DNA of 58,783 bases from Phycisphaerales bacterium (GTDB lineage Bacteria; Planctomycetota; Phycisphaerae; Phycisphaerales; SM1A02), in NCBI GenBank assembly GCA_022446905.1, contig JAKVBT010000011.1:31483-90265 (forward strand), in the 5' to 3' direction. This document shows, piece by piece, positions 32,982-41,407 of the stretch. Under the pieces are notes generated by a model that did no database searches, had not been told where the DNA came from, and saw nothing but the letters and a program-made list of their open reading frames with translations. A program made the position numbers and the translations under genes. Each line of letters begins with the position of its first letter. The stretch's first letter is position 1.

Positions 32982-34115
32982 CTACAACAGCAACGCCCCC
33001 AGTGAGAAGCCAGCAACTGCCGCCACCAGCGCGATGATGCCAATGGACATGGGGGTTAAACGTGATTCAGTTGTGCCGGCATCGGTCACCTCAACTGTGG
33101 GATTGAGCACGTTTTTGAGATCATCGCTGAGTTCACCGGCGTTTCGATGACGCTGGTTCCGGTCGTGGCTCGTGGCTCGGGTAGCGATCCTTTTGATCTG
33201 ATCTGCGAGCGATGAGTCCAATCCCTCGCACCAGACCTGAAGAATCCGGCCGAGGTCGAATACATCACAACGAGCATCAAGATAGGCAGCCGCCATGGCC
33301 AAACGTTCTGGTGCGCGGCCAGCTGCTTCTCGAATGGTCTCAGCTGCAGGGCTTCCAGGAACCGCAGAGGCGAGTGTTTGTAATAGTCCAGGGCTTGTCA
33401 AACAGACATCGTTGTCATCCGATACAAGTATCCGCGATGCATCGATTCGGCCATGCACCAAGCCATGTTGATGCAGCTCCTGCAACGCTTCGCACGCTTG
33501 TGCTAACAACCCCAAGCGGTGGCGCAGTTGCCCTAGATTTGTGGCAGGCGCTGAGGCAAGAGGGGAGCCGTCAGCGCGGCGGATCAAGAAGAAAGCCTCG
33601 GGCCCACGCCCAAGATCAACCGTGCCAGCTTCAAGCACTCGTGGAAGACCAGGGTGGTCGAGTCGGAGAAGGGCTTCGGCATGAATTACCACGCGCCGCG
33701 CATCTTCTAAGGTGAGACGTTGATGGGCAAGAAGCAAGGTAGAAGGTTGCTCTCCCTCCTCACGGACAGTTGACCATCGTTCAAAGAGACTGTCATCGGG
33801 AAGCCGTCCTTCAAGCCGACAGGTGCCAATACGCCCTCCAGTACCTGTGTGGAGATCGACGTGCCCCTGTTCACCAGATCCGGTGAATGTATGCGTGGCT
33901 TGGGTCTTGGTCAGGGCGTCTTCTGCTGAGGCGTAGTGGTTCAGAAGTTGTTGCACTTCGTGGCGTAGATCATCATCACTGCCACAGGCGGAGTCAACGT
34001 AGTCTTGTCGGCTCGCCGGAGGCCGATCCATCGCCTCAGCAAAGATCTGGTCGGCTTGATGCTGATCACGAGCAGTCATGGCAGGGGAGCACATCTCCGG
34101 GGTGTCGCTGGGCAT
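32982..34115 (-). CDS. Ser/Thr kinase-like protein, probably a pseudokinase, C-terminal membrane anchor
   Basis: 377 residues (start uncertain: ATGs at 34115 and 34079, neither with a good ribosome site). Residues about 18-65 match the N-terminal segment of planctomycete Ser/Thr kinases (QADQIFAEAMDRPPASRQDY, then a run rich in charged residues). The kinase-like core has LDHPGLPRVLEAG and a catalytic-loop equivalent HGRIDASRILV, where HRD is replaced by HGR; the DFG position reads LTSPG, and no VAIK lysine is clear. It ends in one membrane helix (about 355-376). It should therefore bind or scaffold rather than phosphorylate (inference). Confidence 0.75.
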   Translation of the reverse strand: MPSDTPEMCSPAMTARDQHQADQIFAEAMDRPPASRQDYVDSACGSDDDLRHEVQQLLNHYASAEDALTKTQATHTFTGSGEQGHVDLHTGTGGRIGTCRLEGRLPDDSLFERWSTVREEGEQPSTLLLAHQRLTLEDARRVVIHAEALLRLDHPGLPRVLEAGTVDLGRGPEAFFLIRRADGSPLASAPATNLGQLRHRLGLLAQACEALQELHQHGLVHGRIDASRILVSDDNDVCLTSPGLLQTLASAVPGSPAAETIREAAGRAPERLAMAAAYLDARCDVFDLGRILQVWCEGLDSSLADQIKRIATRATSHDRNQRHRNAGELSDDLKNVLNPTVEVTDAGTTESRLTPMSIGIIALVAAVAGFSLGALLL

Positions 34116-34618
34116 CCTCTGGCACTTTTGGCAAACAAGAGATGCGGCGATCCGCCGTCAGGGTACCGAGGAAGCGGTTTCATGCCAAGAAATCACCCCA
34201 CGTGGCCTGTGCCCAGAGGACTGAACCCCCCTCATGAACTCCTAAAGCCGCTCCTAAGGGCGTGGAACGCGAACTTGGCTGAATCGAGGCGATTTCTCGA
34301 ACAGGAGGCATTCGGTGGTCGAAATGGACGGAGACGGGCCTGTGGTGGCCCGTAGCTGTCCGGATCCTCATCAAATCGTCTGAAGTCACTGTCAGAGAAG
34401 GATTTGAATGAAATTTGGAGAGTTGATCTGGCATTGCGTTTTGAGGTTAGGGACCATACAGGGCTGTACCCAAGCAGTCGGTGTAATCCGCATGACCCGA
34501 ACTGTGGAGCAGGGCAGTGGTCTTTCGTCGGGATTGACTGCAGCCATATCGCGGTTGTGACCGCATCTTTAGTGGAAGCGCCTCAGATCAGGGAAGGGGC
34601 GTCCCGTGGAGCTCATGC
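34116..34618. other. 503-nt region without a confident gene
   Basis: The gap lies between the divergent pseudokinase and beta-helix genes. An ATG at 34408 with GAAGGA about 7 nt upstream opens a 50-codon frame ending at 34560 with no recognisable features; longer frames here are shadows. I see no strong hairpin and no tRNA. It presumably contains promoters for both flanking genes. Confidence 0.5.
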
Positions 34619-35695
34619 GTGTTTGGCATTAATGGACGAGTAGGAATTGCCGTAGTGGTGGCAGGTGTGACGTCTTTGGCGTCAGCCAAGACGATCCTCG
34701 TGCCTGAGGCTGCCATCACCATCCAGCATGCCATCGATGCATCTTCAGCTGGCGATACTGTTTCAATTGCCCCGGGCATCTGGCGGGAGACAATCGATCT
34801 TCGTGGTCGGTCCATTTTGCTCAAGGGACGCGAAGGGGCAGAAAAAACAATTGTTAATGGGACGGGGCTTGGGGACAGTGTGATTCGCTGCGTGACAGCT
34901 GAAGGTCCTGGGACGGTCATTGAGGGATTGACCATCACCGGTGGATCTGGGCATGAAGGTTTGAGCAAAGCTGGACTCACCCTCGGGGGTGGCATCTTGG
35001 CGCTTGGCTCTTCGCCGACTTTCCGTGCATGCATTGTGACGGGCAATAGGGCCACATTGAACGGCGGCGGTGCTTATGTCGGGGCCTCAAGTCGAATTCG
35101 ATTCGATGGCTGCACCTTTGTTGGCAACGAGGCCGAAAAGGGTGGTGGGGTGTTGTGCGCTTCAAGCAAGCCGGTGTTCATTAACTGTACTTTTGAAAAC
35201 AACGAGGCGCGGTACGCTGGCGGTGCACTGCATGCATCAGTCGACAGTGAACCGATCTTGCGCTCCTGCGCTATGGTTGGCAATCAAGCGGCATTCAATG
35301 GCGGCGCTGTCTGCTCGATGCGATCAGCAGGTGCTGTGTTGGACACCACCTTTACTCGAAATCGAGCGGGATATCAGGGTGGAGCAATCTACTTTGGCTT
35401 CCGTACGACCATGACAGCTGATGCATGTGTGTTTCATGGCCCAAGTGATGACGTCGCTGGTGGCGGACATGTCGCTCGTGTGGATCTGCGATCTGGGAGT
35501 TGTGATTTGGGCGGTGGGGTGTGTGTGACAGCCGAGCAAGAAGACTGTGAACGGGCTGGCGGCATCTACGGGGGTGATGGGACGTCTTGTCTTCCGGTGA
35601 CTGACCGTCAAATGGCCCTTCGTGAGGGCGACTTCAATCAGGATGGCAAGATTGACCGCACTGACATGGCGATTCTCCTCCTGCTTTGGCGGTAG
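34619..35695 (+). CDS. Secreted right-handed beta-helix protein with a single dockerin-like repeat
   Basis: 358 residues from a GTG at 34619, supported by GGAG 7 nt upstream and a signal peptide (ends SLASAK). Residues about 25-280 contain repeated beta-helix coils (FRACIVTGNRATLNGGGAYV, FDGCTFVGNEAEKGGG, FINCTFENNEARYAGGAL) of the Pbh1/pectate-lyase type. A Cys-containing segment (SGSCDLGGGVC) follows, and the last 22 residues are one EF-hand-like repeat (GDFNQDGKIDRTDMAILLLL), half a dockerin. It is probably a surface or polysaccharide-binding protein. It is convergent with eboF, with only 4 nt between the stop codons. Confidence 0.82.
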   Translation: MFGINGRVGIAVVVAGVTSLASAKTILVPEAAITIQHAIDASSAGDTVSIAPGIWRETIDLRGRSILLKGREGAEKTIVNGTGLGDSVIRCVTAEGPGTVIEGLTITGGSGHEGLSKAGLTLGGGILALGSSPTFRACIVTGNRATLNGGGAYVGASSRIRFDGCTFVGNEAEKGGGVLCASSKPVFINCTFENNEARYAGGALHASVDSEPILRSCAMVGNQAAFNGGAVCSMRSAGAVLDTTFTRNRAGYQGGAIYFGFRTTMTADACVFHGPSDDVAGGGHVARVDLRSGSCDLGGGVCVTAEQEDCERAGGIYGGDGTSCLPVTDRQMALREGDFNQDGKIDRTDMAILLLLWR

Positions 35696-35699
35696 CGTC

Positions 35700-37064
35700 T
35701 CAGGGATTTCGAATGAGCGTGTCGATGATCGTCGAAACGCTTGCCAGTGGCAGCGAATCAGGTAAGTCAATGGGATGGCTCGACCACATCAGTGGTGACT
35801 CTGGGGTGTCACATCGCCCATGGCTGCCCTGCACAAGGTTTGGATCCTGAGGAATCACATTAAGCAGGGAACGCATCCCCAGTTTGCGTTTCAGTAGTTT
35901 CCATGCAATCGCCAAGCGTGGGAAGGTGATGTTTGGATCTATGAATAACTCTCGGGGGTCGTATCCAGGTTTGCGGTGGATATCAACGGTGGTCTGGTAG
36001 TCCGGGGCCTCATTGGAGGAATGCCACCAGTCATGTCTGAACCACGCATGCTGCTGAGCGACCAAGACAATATCGCCACTGCGGGGGTGCTGCAGTCCCG
36101 ATGCTTCCAGTGATTCACCGTGTAAAACCTGATCGACACCATCCAACTGGTTCACACAGTCCAACACGGCTGCGGTGTCTGATTCATGTGCGATGTAAAT
36201 GTGCGCAATCTGATGGTCAGTGACAGCAAATGCCCGGCTTGCACCAGCATCCAAATGAAGATGTCCACATTCGTGTCGCAATGCCAGCAGTCCGGCATCG
36301 CGCAGCGCGACATTAGGGGCACACGATTGGTGCACGGGTACGATGGCGTACTCGTTTACTACAAGAATGCGCCGCCCCCGAGCCATCAGATCCTCAATCA
36401 ATGAAGCTGCGACATCGTCAAGCAAAGCAGATTGGCTGATCATGCGCGGGTCTTCGGGGCCAAACTTCTGAAGTCCGTAGTCGAGGTGAGGCAGGTAGGC
36501 CAGTAGGAGTGTGGGATCAAACTGTTGGTCAACATGTCTCACTGCATTGGCAATCCACGCACTGCTTGAGATGTCTGCAGCTGGACCCCAGAATTTGAAC
36601 AGCGGAAACTGGCCCTGTGCTTGCTGTAGATCATCTCTGAGCGATGCCGGATGAGTCCAGATGTCTGGGATCTTTTGGCCATCTGCGGGGTACATCGGTC
36701 GTGGTGTGATCGTGACATCGACTCCTGCGTACATGGCATACCACCAGAAGCAGTTAGCGCATGTGAATGACGGATCTATGCGTTTCAACTGAGTCCAAAT
36801 CTTTTCCCCATGCACCAGATGGTTGGATTGTTGCCAGAACTTCGTTTCTGCACGCTCGCGATCATGCCAGCCGTTCCCGACGATGCCATGACGATCGGGC
36901 AATGCTCCGGTGAGCATCGTCGATTGGCTGGTGCAAGTGACGGCTGGGAGTGTTGGAGCGAGATCGCAACAATTCCCAGAGTCCATCAGGGCGCTGAGGC
37001 GGGGCATGTGCTTGAGCTGCTTTGGCGTGAGTGCAACCAGATTGATGACGGCGATTCGGTGCAT
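35700..37064 (-). CDS. eboF: EboF-like phosphodiesterase/nucleotide pyrophosphatase
   Basis: 454 residues of the alkaline-phosphatase/NPP superfamily. The nucleophile region is LPAVTCTSQSTMLTGALPDRHG, with a Thr/Ser nucleophile and HGIVGNGW; PHLDYGLQKFG and HECGHLHLDAG provide metal-binding Asp/His. This matches the alkaline-phosphatase-like EboF component of ebo clusters. It starts with MHRIAVINLV at 37064, 6 nt after the eboC stop, and is the last gene of the operon. Substrate unknown; in the cyanobacterial scytonemin context the cluster is needed for metabolite export to the periplasm. Confidence 0.85.
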   Translation of the reverse strand: MHRIAVINLVALTPKQLKHMPRLSALMDSGNCCDLAPTLPAVTCTSQSTMLTGALPDRHGIVGNGWHDRERAETKFWQQSNHLVHGEKIWTQLKRIDPSFTCANCFWWYAMYAGVDVTITPRPMYPADGQKIPDIWTHPASLRDDLQQAQGQFPLFKFWGPAADISSSAWIANAVRHVDQQFDPTLLLAYLPHLDYGLQKFGPEDPRMISQSALLDDVAASLIEDLMARGRRILVVNEYAIVPVHQSCAPNVALRDAGLLALRHECGHLHLDAGASRAFAVTDHQIAHIYIAHESDTAAVLDCVNQLDGVDQVLHGESLEASGLQHPRSGDIVLVAQQHAWFRHDWWHSSNEAPDYQTTVDIHRKPGYDPRELFIDPNITFPRLAIAWKLLKRKLGMRSLLNVIPQDPNLVQGSHGRCDTPESPLMWSSHPIDLPDSLPLASVSTIIDTLIRNP

Positions 37065-37070
37065 GATGCT

Positions 37071-37967
37071 TTAGGATCCCCGGCCGTAGCGTTGTGCGCC
37101 AAGTGTGATTGCTGCGAGCACCATGCACAACGCAGCCCATTCTGGATGTCCAGCAGACAGCAAGATGGCGCTATCAAGCACTGGAAGGCCAGCGATCGCC
37201 CAGCACACAGCCTCGCTGCGTCGTCCCATGATGCAGCGTCGCCGAACGGCTGGTATCCAGCCCGCCAGAAGCACCAACAAACCGGCGCCGACCGCTTCCC
37301 AGTGCGGTGTTTGTAACGTCAAGGCGATTGGAAACAGACCAAGCGAGGCAACACTCAGCCAGTATCCACCAATTTCCAGACGCTGCTCACCTCCACGTTC
37401 ACCACGTCCGGTCGCTGTGATCCCGATTGTCCAGCAAGCAACAGCAGCAGCGGCCCACCAAACAATCACAGGCACGGTGTCGTGCAGAACCGTTGCCGCA
37501 AGTAACGGCACGCAGAACCGACATCCAGCCATCAGGATGAGCGCAGTGGTGGCTGACCGACGATGCAGCAATTGGTAGAGGATCACCAGCACAGCCAATG
37601 CTGAAACGGAAATGCCCGCGTCAATCCAACAGTCTTTGCAGCAGACCACTACGGCCAATTGCGCCGCCCACCCGGTGAAAAGCATGGCCAGGCCGAGGAT
37701 CAAAGCAGCTTTGGCGCCAACTGTTCCCCGGGCAACGGGGCGGTTGGACCCACAAGCGCGATCAAATGCAACATCTCCACCATCGTTGATAGCCATACCG
37801 CCGAGATAAATCAGTGTGATGCACAGCGCTGTCCAGCACAGCATCTGAAAGTCGTGTGCCTGCCATAAATCGACCGAAAGCGCTGCGCCGAGTACCACAT
37901 TTGACCATGCAGTGGGAAGATTTGCGGCGCGGAAAGTCAACCACCAATTACGAAATGAAGTCACCAT
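37071..37967 (-). CDS. eboC: EboC-like UbiA-family prenyltransferase-related membrane protein
   Basis: 298 residues with about 8 hydrophobic spans. The UbiA signature is present as INDGGDVAFDRACGSNRPVA (NDxxD type), near residues 80-100. A second Asp-rich motif is weaker. The N-terminus NWWLTFRAANLPTAWSNVVLG fits EboC. It would bind an isoprenoid-type or related substrate in the membrane. The start overlaps the eboE stop by 7 nt and the stop precedes eboF by 6 nt, so all are co-expressed. Confidence 0.88.
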   Translation of the reverse strand: MVTSFRNWWLTFRAANLPTAWSNVVLGAALSVDLWQAHDFQMLCWTALCITLIYLGGMAINDGGDVAFDRACGSNRPVARGTVGAKAALILGLAMLFTGWAAQLAVVVCCKDCWIDAGISVSALAVLVILYQLLHRRSATTALILMAGCRFCVPLLAATVLHDTVPVIVWWAAAAVACWTIGITATGRGERGGEQRLEIGGYWLSVASLGLFPIALTLQTPHWEAVGAGLLVLLAGWIPAVRRRCIMGRRSEAVCWAIAGLPVLDSAILLSAGHPEWAALCMVLAAITLGAQRYGRGS

Positions 37968-39052
37968 CCCACCTCATGCATGACCTGGATCGTCCATTCA
38001 AGTTCGCGGCGAATTTCATCCTGCAGGGTGGCACATCGATACGATTCCGGAAGCACATCCCAGGCATAAGTCTCGACTTCTACAGGGGGTCGTTGGTCAG
38101 TCGCTGCCACGGCGTGCAGCAGTCTACCGATCCACGCCTGTGTCGTTTTCAGATCGCCAAAGGACGTGCGATGTACTGGCACATGGAAGTGGGTTCTCCA
38201 AAGACCTACATGAGGACATTGCTGCGCCTCTGATAAGTCATTGAATATCTTGCGCCCAGATTCTGAATCAACAAGGGTCTGATGCATCCACCGATCTTCA
38301 TCGAGGGCCAGCATGGCTGCAATTCCTGCCGGCGTATCCGCCTCTGGGGCTGATGACACCTGCACTCGGCCAATCTGGATGCCGGCTTGAGTCAAGCAGT
38401 CGACTGCTTCCTCTGGCGATTCGTCTTCAACTGCGAGATGACAGGCATCCAAGCACACGCGAAGAGATCCATCAGCGACAGCGCGTTCGAGCGGTGTCTT
38501 TGCTACGAACTCAGTAAGGGATCGAACTGTGGGGATGATGCAGCGAGGTTCTGGTTCGATGGCCAATGCCAGTGTGCGATCGTGTGCTCGGCCCAATTCG
38601 TGCAGTGCCTCACAGGCTTCATGCAGCATGCTTACCGCACGATTGAGATCGACTTGGTGAGAAGGCCAGCCGACAGGGACAGTTGTCAGGCAAAGATCGC
38701 AGCCAGGTGAACTGAGTGCGATCATCGCTTCGGCCGCTCTCAAAGTCGATGCCAGCCGCGCGGGTTGATCCCAGGCAGGCTGATACACCGCATCCTTGAC
38801 GTGTTTCTGGTGAAAGTCACCAACTGGAAAGGCATTGAATCCGAGCAGAGATGTGCCCAAGCGTTGGAGGCACTCCGCCAGTGGTTGCACTGCAGCGGCT
38901 GGGTTTTCTTTCAGCATTGTGTCGGGAAGCCACAGTCCGACAGGAGTGTCTGTTGGGAGCCCGTTCGACATCAACTCGAGCGTGTGGACGAGTTCCGCAA
39001 TTGATCTTGTCGGCAGCACATTGGTGCACCATCCCGGTTGCGCCTCAGTCAT
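37961..39052 (-). CDS. eboE: EboE-like metabolite traffic protein (TIM barrel)
   Basis: 363 residues with the sugar-phosphate isomerase/xylose isomerase-like TIM fold. EboE hallmarks seen: WCTNVLPTRSIAELVHTLE at the start, LGFNAFPVGDFHQKHVKDAVYQPAW near residues 95-115, LTTVPVGW, and LALAIEPEPRCII with the acidic metal ligands. The start overlaps the eboB stop by 8 nt. The reaction is not known for the family; a role in processing or moving a metabolite is inferred from the cluster. Confidence 0.88.
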   Translation of the reverse strand: MTEAQPGWCTNVLPTRSIAELVHTLELMSNGLPTDTPVGLWLPDTMLKENPAAAVQPLAECLQRLGTSLLGFNAFPVGDFHQKHVKDAVYQPAWDQPARLASTLRAAEAMIALSSPGCDLCLTTVPVGWPSHQVDLNRAVSMLHEACEALHELGRAHDRTLALAIEPEPRCIIPTVRSLTEFVAKTPLERAVADGSLRVCLDACHLAVEDESPEEAVDCLTQAGIQIGRVQVSSAPEADTPAGIAAMLALDEDRWMHQTLVDSESGRKIFNDLSEAQQCPHVGLWRTHFHVPVHRTSFGDLKTTQAWIGRLLHAVAATDQRPPVEVETYAWDVLPESYRCATLQDEIRRELEWTIQVMHEVGW

Positions 39053-39848
39053 CGAGATGGAAGTTCGGTGATCGGCTCAGAAACGTAATTGGGTTGGTAA
39101 AAGTTACCTTTTCGACCATGGAGGCTGGATGTCGACGGCGTTTCATTTCCATCCGTGCCTTGGGGACTGCCAATGGGTCAGAGTCACCCCAATCACCTGC
39201 TGAATTCATCCAGATGCGATCGGTGCCCCATCGTTCCAGAATGTCCACAGCACGCTGGGGGGTGCATTTGGTGTCCGGGTACAACGTCATCCCTGCCCAG
39301 AATCCACGATCCAGTACCGCGCCGACGGTGTGCTCCTCAACATGGTCAATCAGTACGCGGTCTGGATTGATGCCACTTTCGGCGACCGCATCCATGATGA
39401 GCAGTGTGCCTTTCAGTTTGTCTTCAAGATGTGGGGTGTGCACAAGAACTAATTCATTTCGCGCTTTGGCTAAATCAAGGTGTTCACCAAGAATTGTCAA
39501 TTCGTTTTTGGTGTTCTTGTTGAGGCCGATTTCGCCAATGCCCAGAACATTGCCTGCATCTAAAAACTCTGGGATGATCGACATGACTTCGCGGGCGAAG
39601 CCAACATCCTGCGCCTCTTTTGGATTGATGCACAACCAGCAATGGTGATTGATGCCGTAGTTCGCTGCTCTTTTGGGCTCTGTGTCGGTCAGTTGTCTGT
39701 AGTAATCGCGAAAGCCGTCGACACTACAACGGTCGTACCCTGCCCAGAAGGCGGGTTCGGTGATGGCCACGCAGCCAGCTTGCGCCATACGGCGATAGTC
39801 ATCGGTTGTCCGAGACACCATGTGGATGTGTGGATCGATGTACTTCAT
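39045..39848 (-). CDS. eboB: EboB-like TatD-family metal-dependent hydrolase
   Basis: 267 residues. The metal motif H-x-H is in MKYIDPHIHMVSRT at the very N-terminus; GIGEIGLNKNT carries the Glu ligand, LVHTPH and LIDHVEEHT the His ligands, and MNSAGDWGDSDPL the final Asp. The start ATG at 39848 overlaps the stop of the 99-aa gene (ATGA type). TatD enzymes are nucleases or hydrolases, but the EboB branch has no established substrate. Confidence 0.9.
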   Translation of the reverse strand: MKYIDPHIHMVSRTTDDYRRMAQAGCVAITEPAFWAGYDRCSVDGFRDYYRQLTDTEPKRAANYGINHHCWLCINPKEAQDVGFAREVMSIIPEFLDAGNVLGIGEIGLNKNTKNELTILGEHLDLAKARNELVLVHTPHLEDKLKGTLLIMDAVAESGINPDRVLIDHVEEHTVGAVLDRGFWAGMTLYPDTKCTPQRAVDILERWGTDRIWMNSAGDWGDSDPLAVPKARMEMKRRRHPASMVEKVTFTNPITFLSRSPNFHLDD

Positions 39849-40144
39849 GCGTCGGCTTGCGGTGGAGCTCCATGAGCACCCTGGATTGGAGTTTGCTCCA
39901 TTGGTTCAGTTGTCTGGTCACTTAAGAGCAACTGAATGCGTCTAGTCCGGTCATCCTGTCCGTCAATCAATAGCGCAATGCCACGACGAAGGTGGGTGAT
40001 TCGGAAATCATCCTCTTCGCTTCCGTTGGCCCGGTCGAGTCGATCCAAGAAGGCAGCGAGATCGAGCAGTTTGGCTCGATGTTCGAGGAAGTATTCATCG
40101 ACTACCTCAGTGTGGTTCAGTGCATCAGATGGAGAGGCGCACAT
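39845..40144 (-). CDS. Small conserved-looking protein between eboD and eboB
   Basis: 99 residues, charged and helical (VDEYFLEHRAKLLDLAAFLD, then DFRITHLRRGIALLIDGQDD), without signal or membrane segment. The start lies 7 nt after the eboD stop and the stop overlaps the eboB start by 4 nt, so it is a genuine operon member. It is too short for a normal EboA (about 200 residues or more) and I do not recognise the EboA signature, so it may be a replacement or an extra subunit of the cluster. The last ~25 residues are low-complexity (Pro/Gln/Ala). Confidence 0.7.
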   Translation of the reverse strand: MCASPSDALNHTEVVDEYFLEHRAKLLDLAAFLDRLDRANGSEEDDFRITHLRRGIALLIDGQDDRTRRIQLLLSDQTTEPMEQTPIQGAHGAPPQADA

Positions 40145-40151
40145 GCTGCGA

Positions 40152-41321
40152 TCATCCTACTCGCCCACGCGCGAGGCCATCGGCGCCACGTTGCACTACA
40201 AGTCGGATGGCCTGCCGCATCAGGGACTCATCAATTACATCAACCTCAGCTGGCTGCCCTGGTTCCCCGACCAGCGTGATTGCCAACTGCCCGCCAAGGT
40301 GTTCACGGAACCGCTCAATACCCAGAAGCAGTCGATCTTCATCGCCAAGGGCGTCACATTGCAGTGGAAATCCGAGGGCCTCAAAACAGGCTGCAATTCT
40401 CCGAGTCAGTTCACTGTGCGCTCCACGAAGGAGTTGCCCGTACTGCAGATCAATCAGTAATCCGATTGCGACTGCATCACCATGCGACAGACGGAAACCA
40501 GTCATGAGCTCCAGTTGGTGGGCAGACCAGTGCCCAAAATCAAGTGGGCGTGCCCTGTGCGATTCAAACGGATCACCACCTTGCACAATATGGGCAACAT
40601 GAAGATCTGCCGTGGTATTGACGATGTCTTCCATGGCATCTAAATCGCGCCCACGAAGCATTAATGATCGCTGTTCGATTGTATCCAGCAAGTCTGGAGC
40701 TTTGAGCAGTGCCACTTTGACAGCTTCACTGAGGCCAGCTCGCCAATCGGTTTCCGAAAGACTCGTCAAGAGTAGCGAGTCATTGATAACCGCTAGTGGA
40801 GGCGCAAAAGTTCCGATCAGGTTTTTGGCTCCCAATGCGTTGATGCCATTCTTGACGCCTACGCCAGCATCAGCCTGTGCAAGCGTCGTTGAAGGGCAGC
40901 GAACGATTCGAACTCCCCGGTGGGCGGTGGCTGCGGCAAGTCCGACCGCATCGAGCATAGCGCCTCCGCCGATGGCGAGCACAACGCTGCGCCGACAGAT
41001 GCCACGTTCATGAATAGATCGAATGACTGAATCGACGACGCCTCGATCATTTTTTGCACGCTCACCTCCTGGGACCACCATGGGCTCACTCACGCATGCA
41101 ATGTCCGGTTGATGCGCCGCCATCCAATCTGCAACTACGCTCTTCAGCTCCGGCTGAGCTGTGCAGAGTCCCTCATCAAGGACAGCCAGCACCCGAGTTG
41201 GACCATCGGCGGCAATGAGCTGGGCCATGGCCTCACCGTGAGCTCCAAATGTGTCGCGACAGCACAACACACGATGGGTCCATTGGACCGAAAATGATCC
41301 ACTTGAAGGGAGTTCAAACAC
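40152..41321 (-). CDS. eboD: EboD-like 3-dehydroquinate synthase-family sugar phosphate cyclase
   Basis: 389 residues from a GTG at 41321, supported by GGAG exactly 6 nt upstream. Conserved motifs: AIGGGAMLDAVGLAAATAHRG (NAD-binding), PSTTLAQADAGVGVKNGIN, DFGHWSAHQLE and SHGDAVAIG with the zinc ligands. The length and context fit EboD rather than housekeeping AroB, and no shikimate genes are nearby. It is the first gene of the operon (87 nt after the divergent-free gap to the aminotransferase stop at 41408). It would cyclise a heptulose-type phosphate to feed the unknown product (inference). Confidence 0.88.
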   Translation of the reverse strand: MFELPSSGSFSVQWTHRVLCCRDTFGAHGEAMAQLIAADGPTRVLAVLDEGLCTAQPELKSVVADWMAAHQPDIACVSEPMVVPGGERAKNDRGVVDSVIRSIHERGICRRSVVLAIGGGAMLDAVGLAAATAHRGVRIVRCPSTTLAQADAGVGVKNGINALGAKNLIGTFAPPLAVINDSLLLTSLSETDWRAGLSEAVKVALLKAPDLLDTIEQRSLMLRGRDLDAMEDIVNTTADLHVAHIVQGGDPFESHRARPLDFGHWSAHQLELMTGFRLSHGDAVAIGLLIDLQYGQLLRGAHSELTRRIAACFEALGFPLQCDALGDEDRLLLGIERFREHLGGQLAITLVGEPGQPAEVDVIDESLMRQAIRLVVQRGADGLARGRVG

Positions 41322-41407
41322 TTGGTGCTCCAGGGCGATATCAGCAGCCCGCCACAGTGCTCATCATACGGTCTGATGGGTGAGTTTCATTCAAGGAAAG
41401 AACGAAT

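Noticed and set aside
40152-41321. Housekeeping AroB (shikimate pathway)
   Set aside because: The operon context and coupled ebo genes fit EboD better; no shikimate genes are near.
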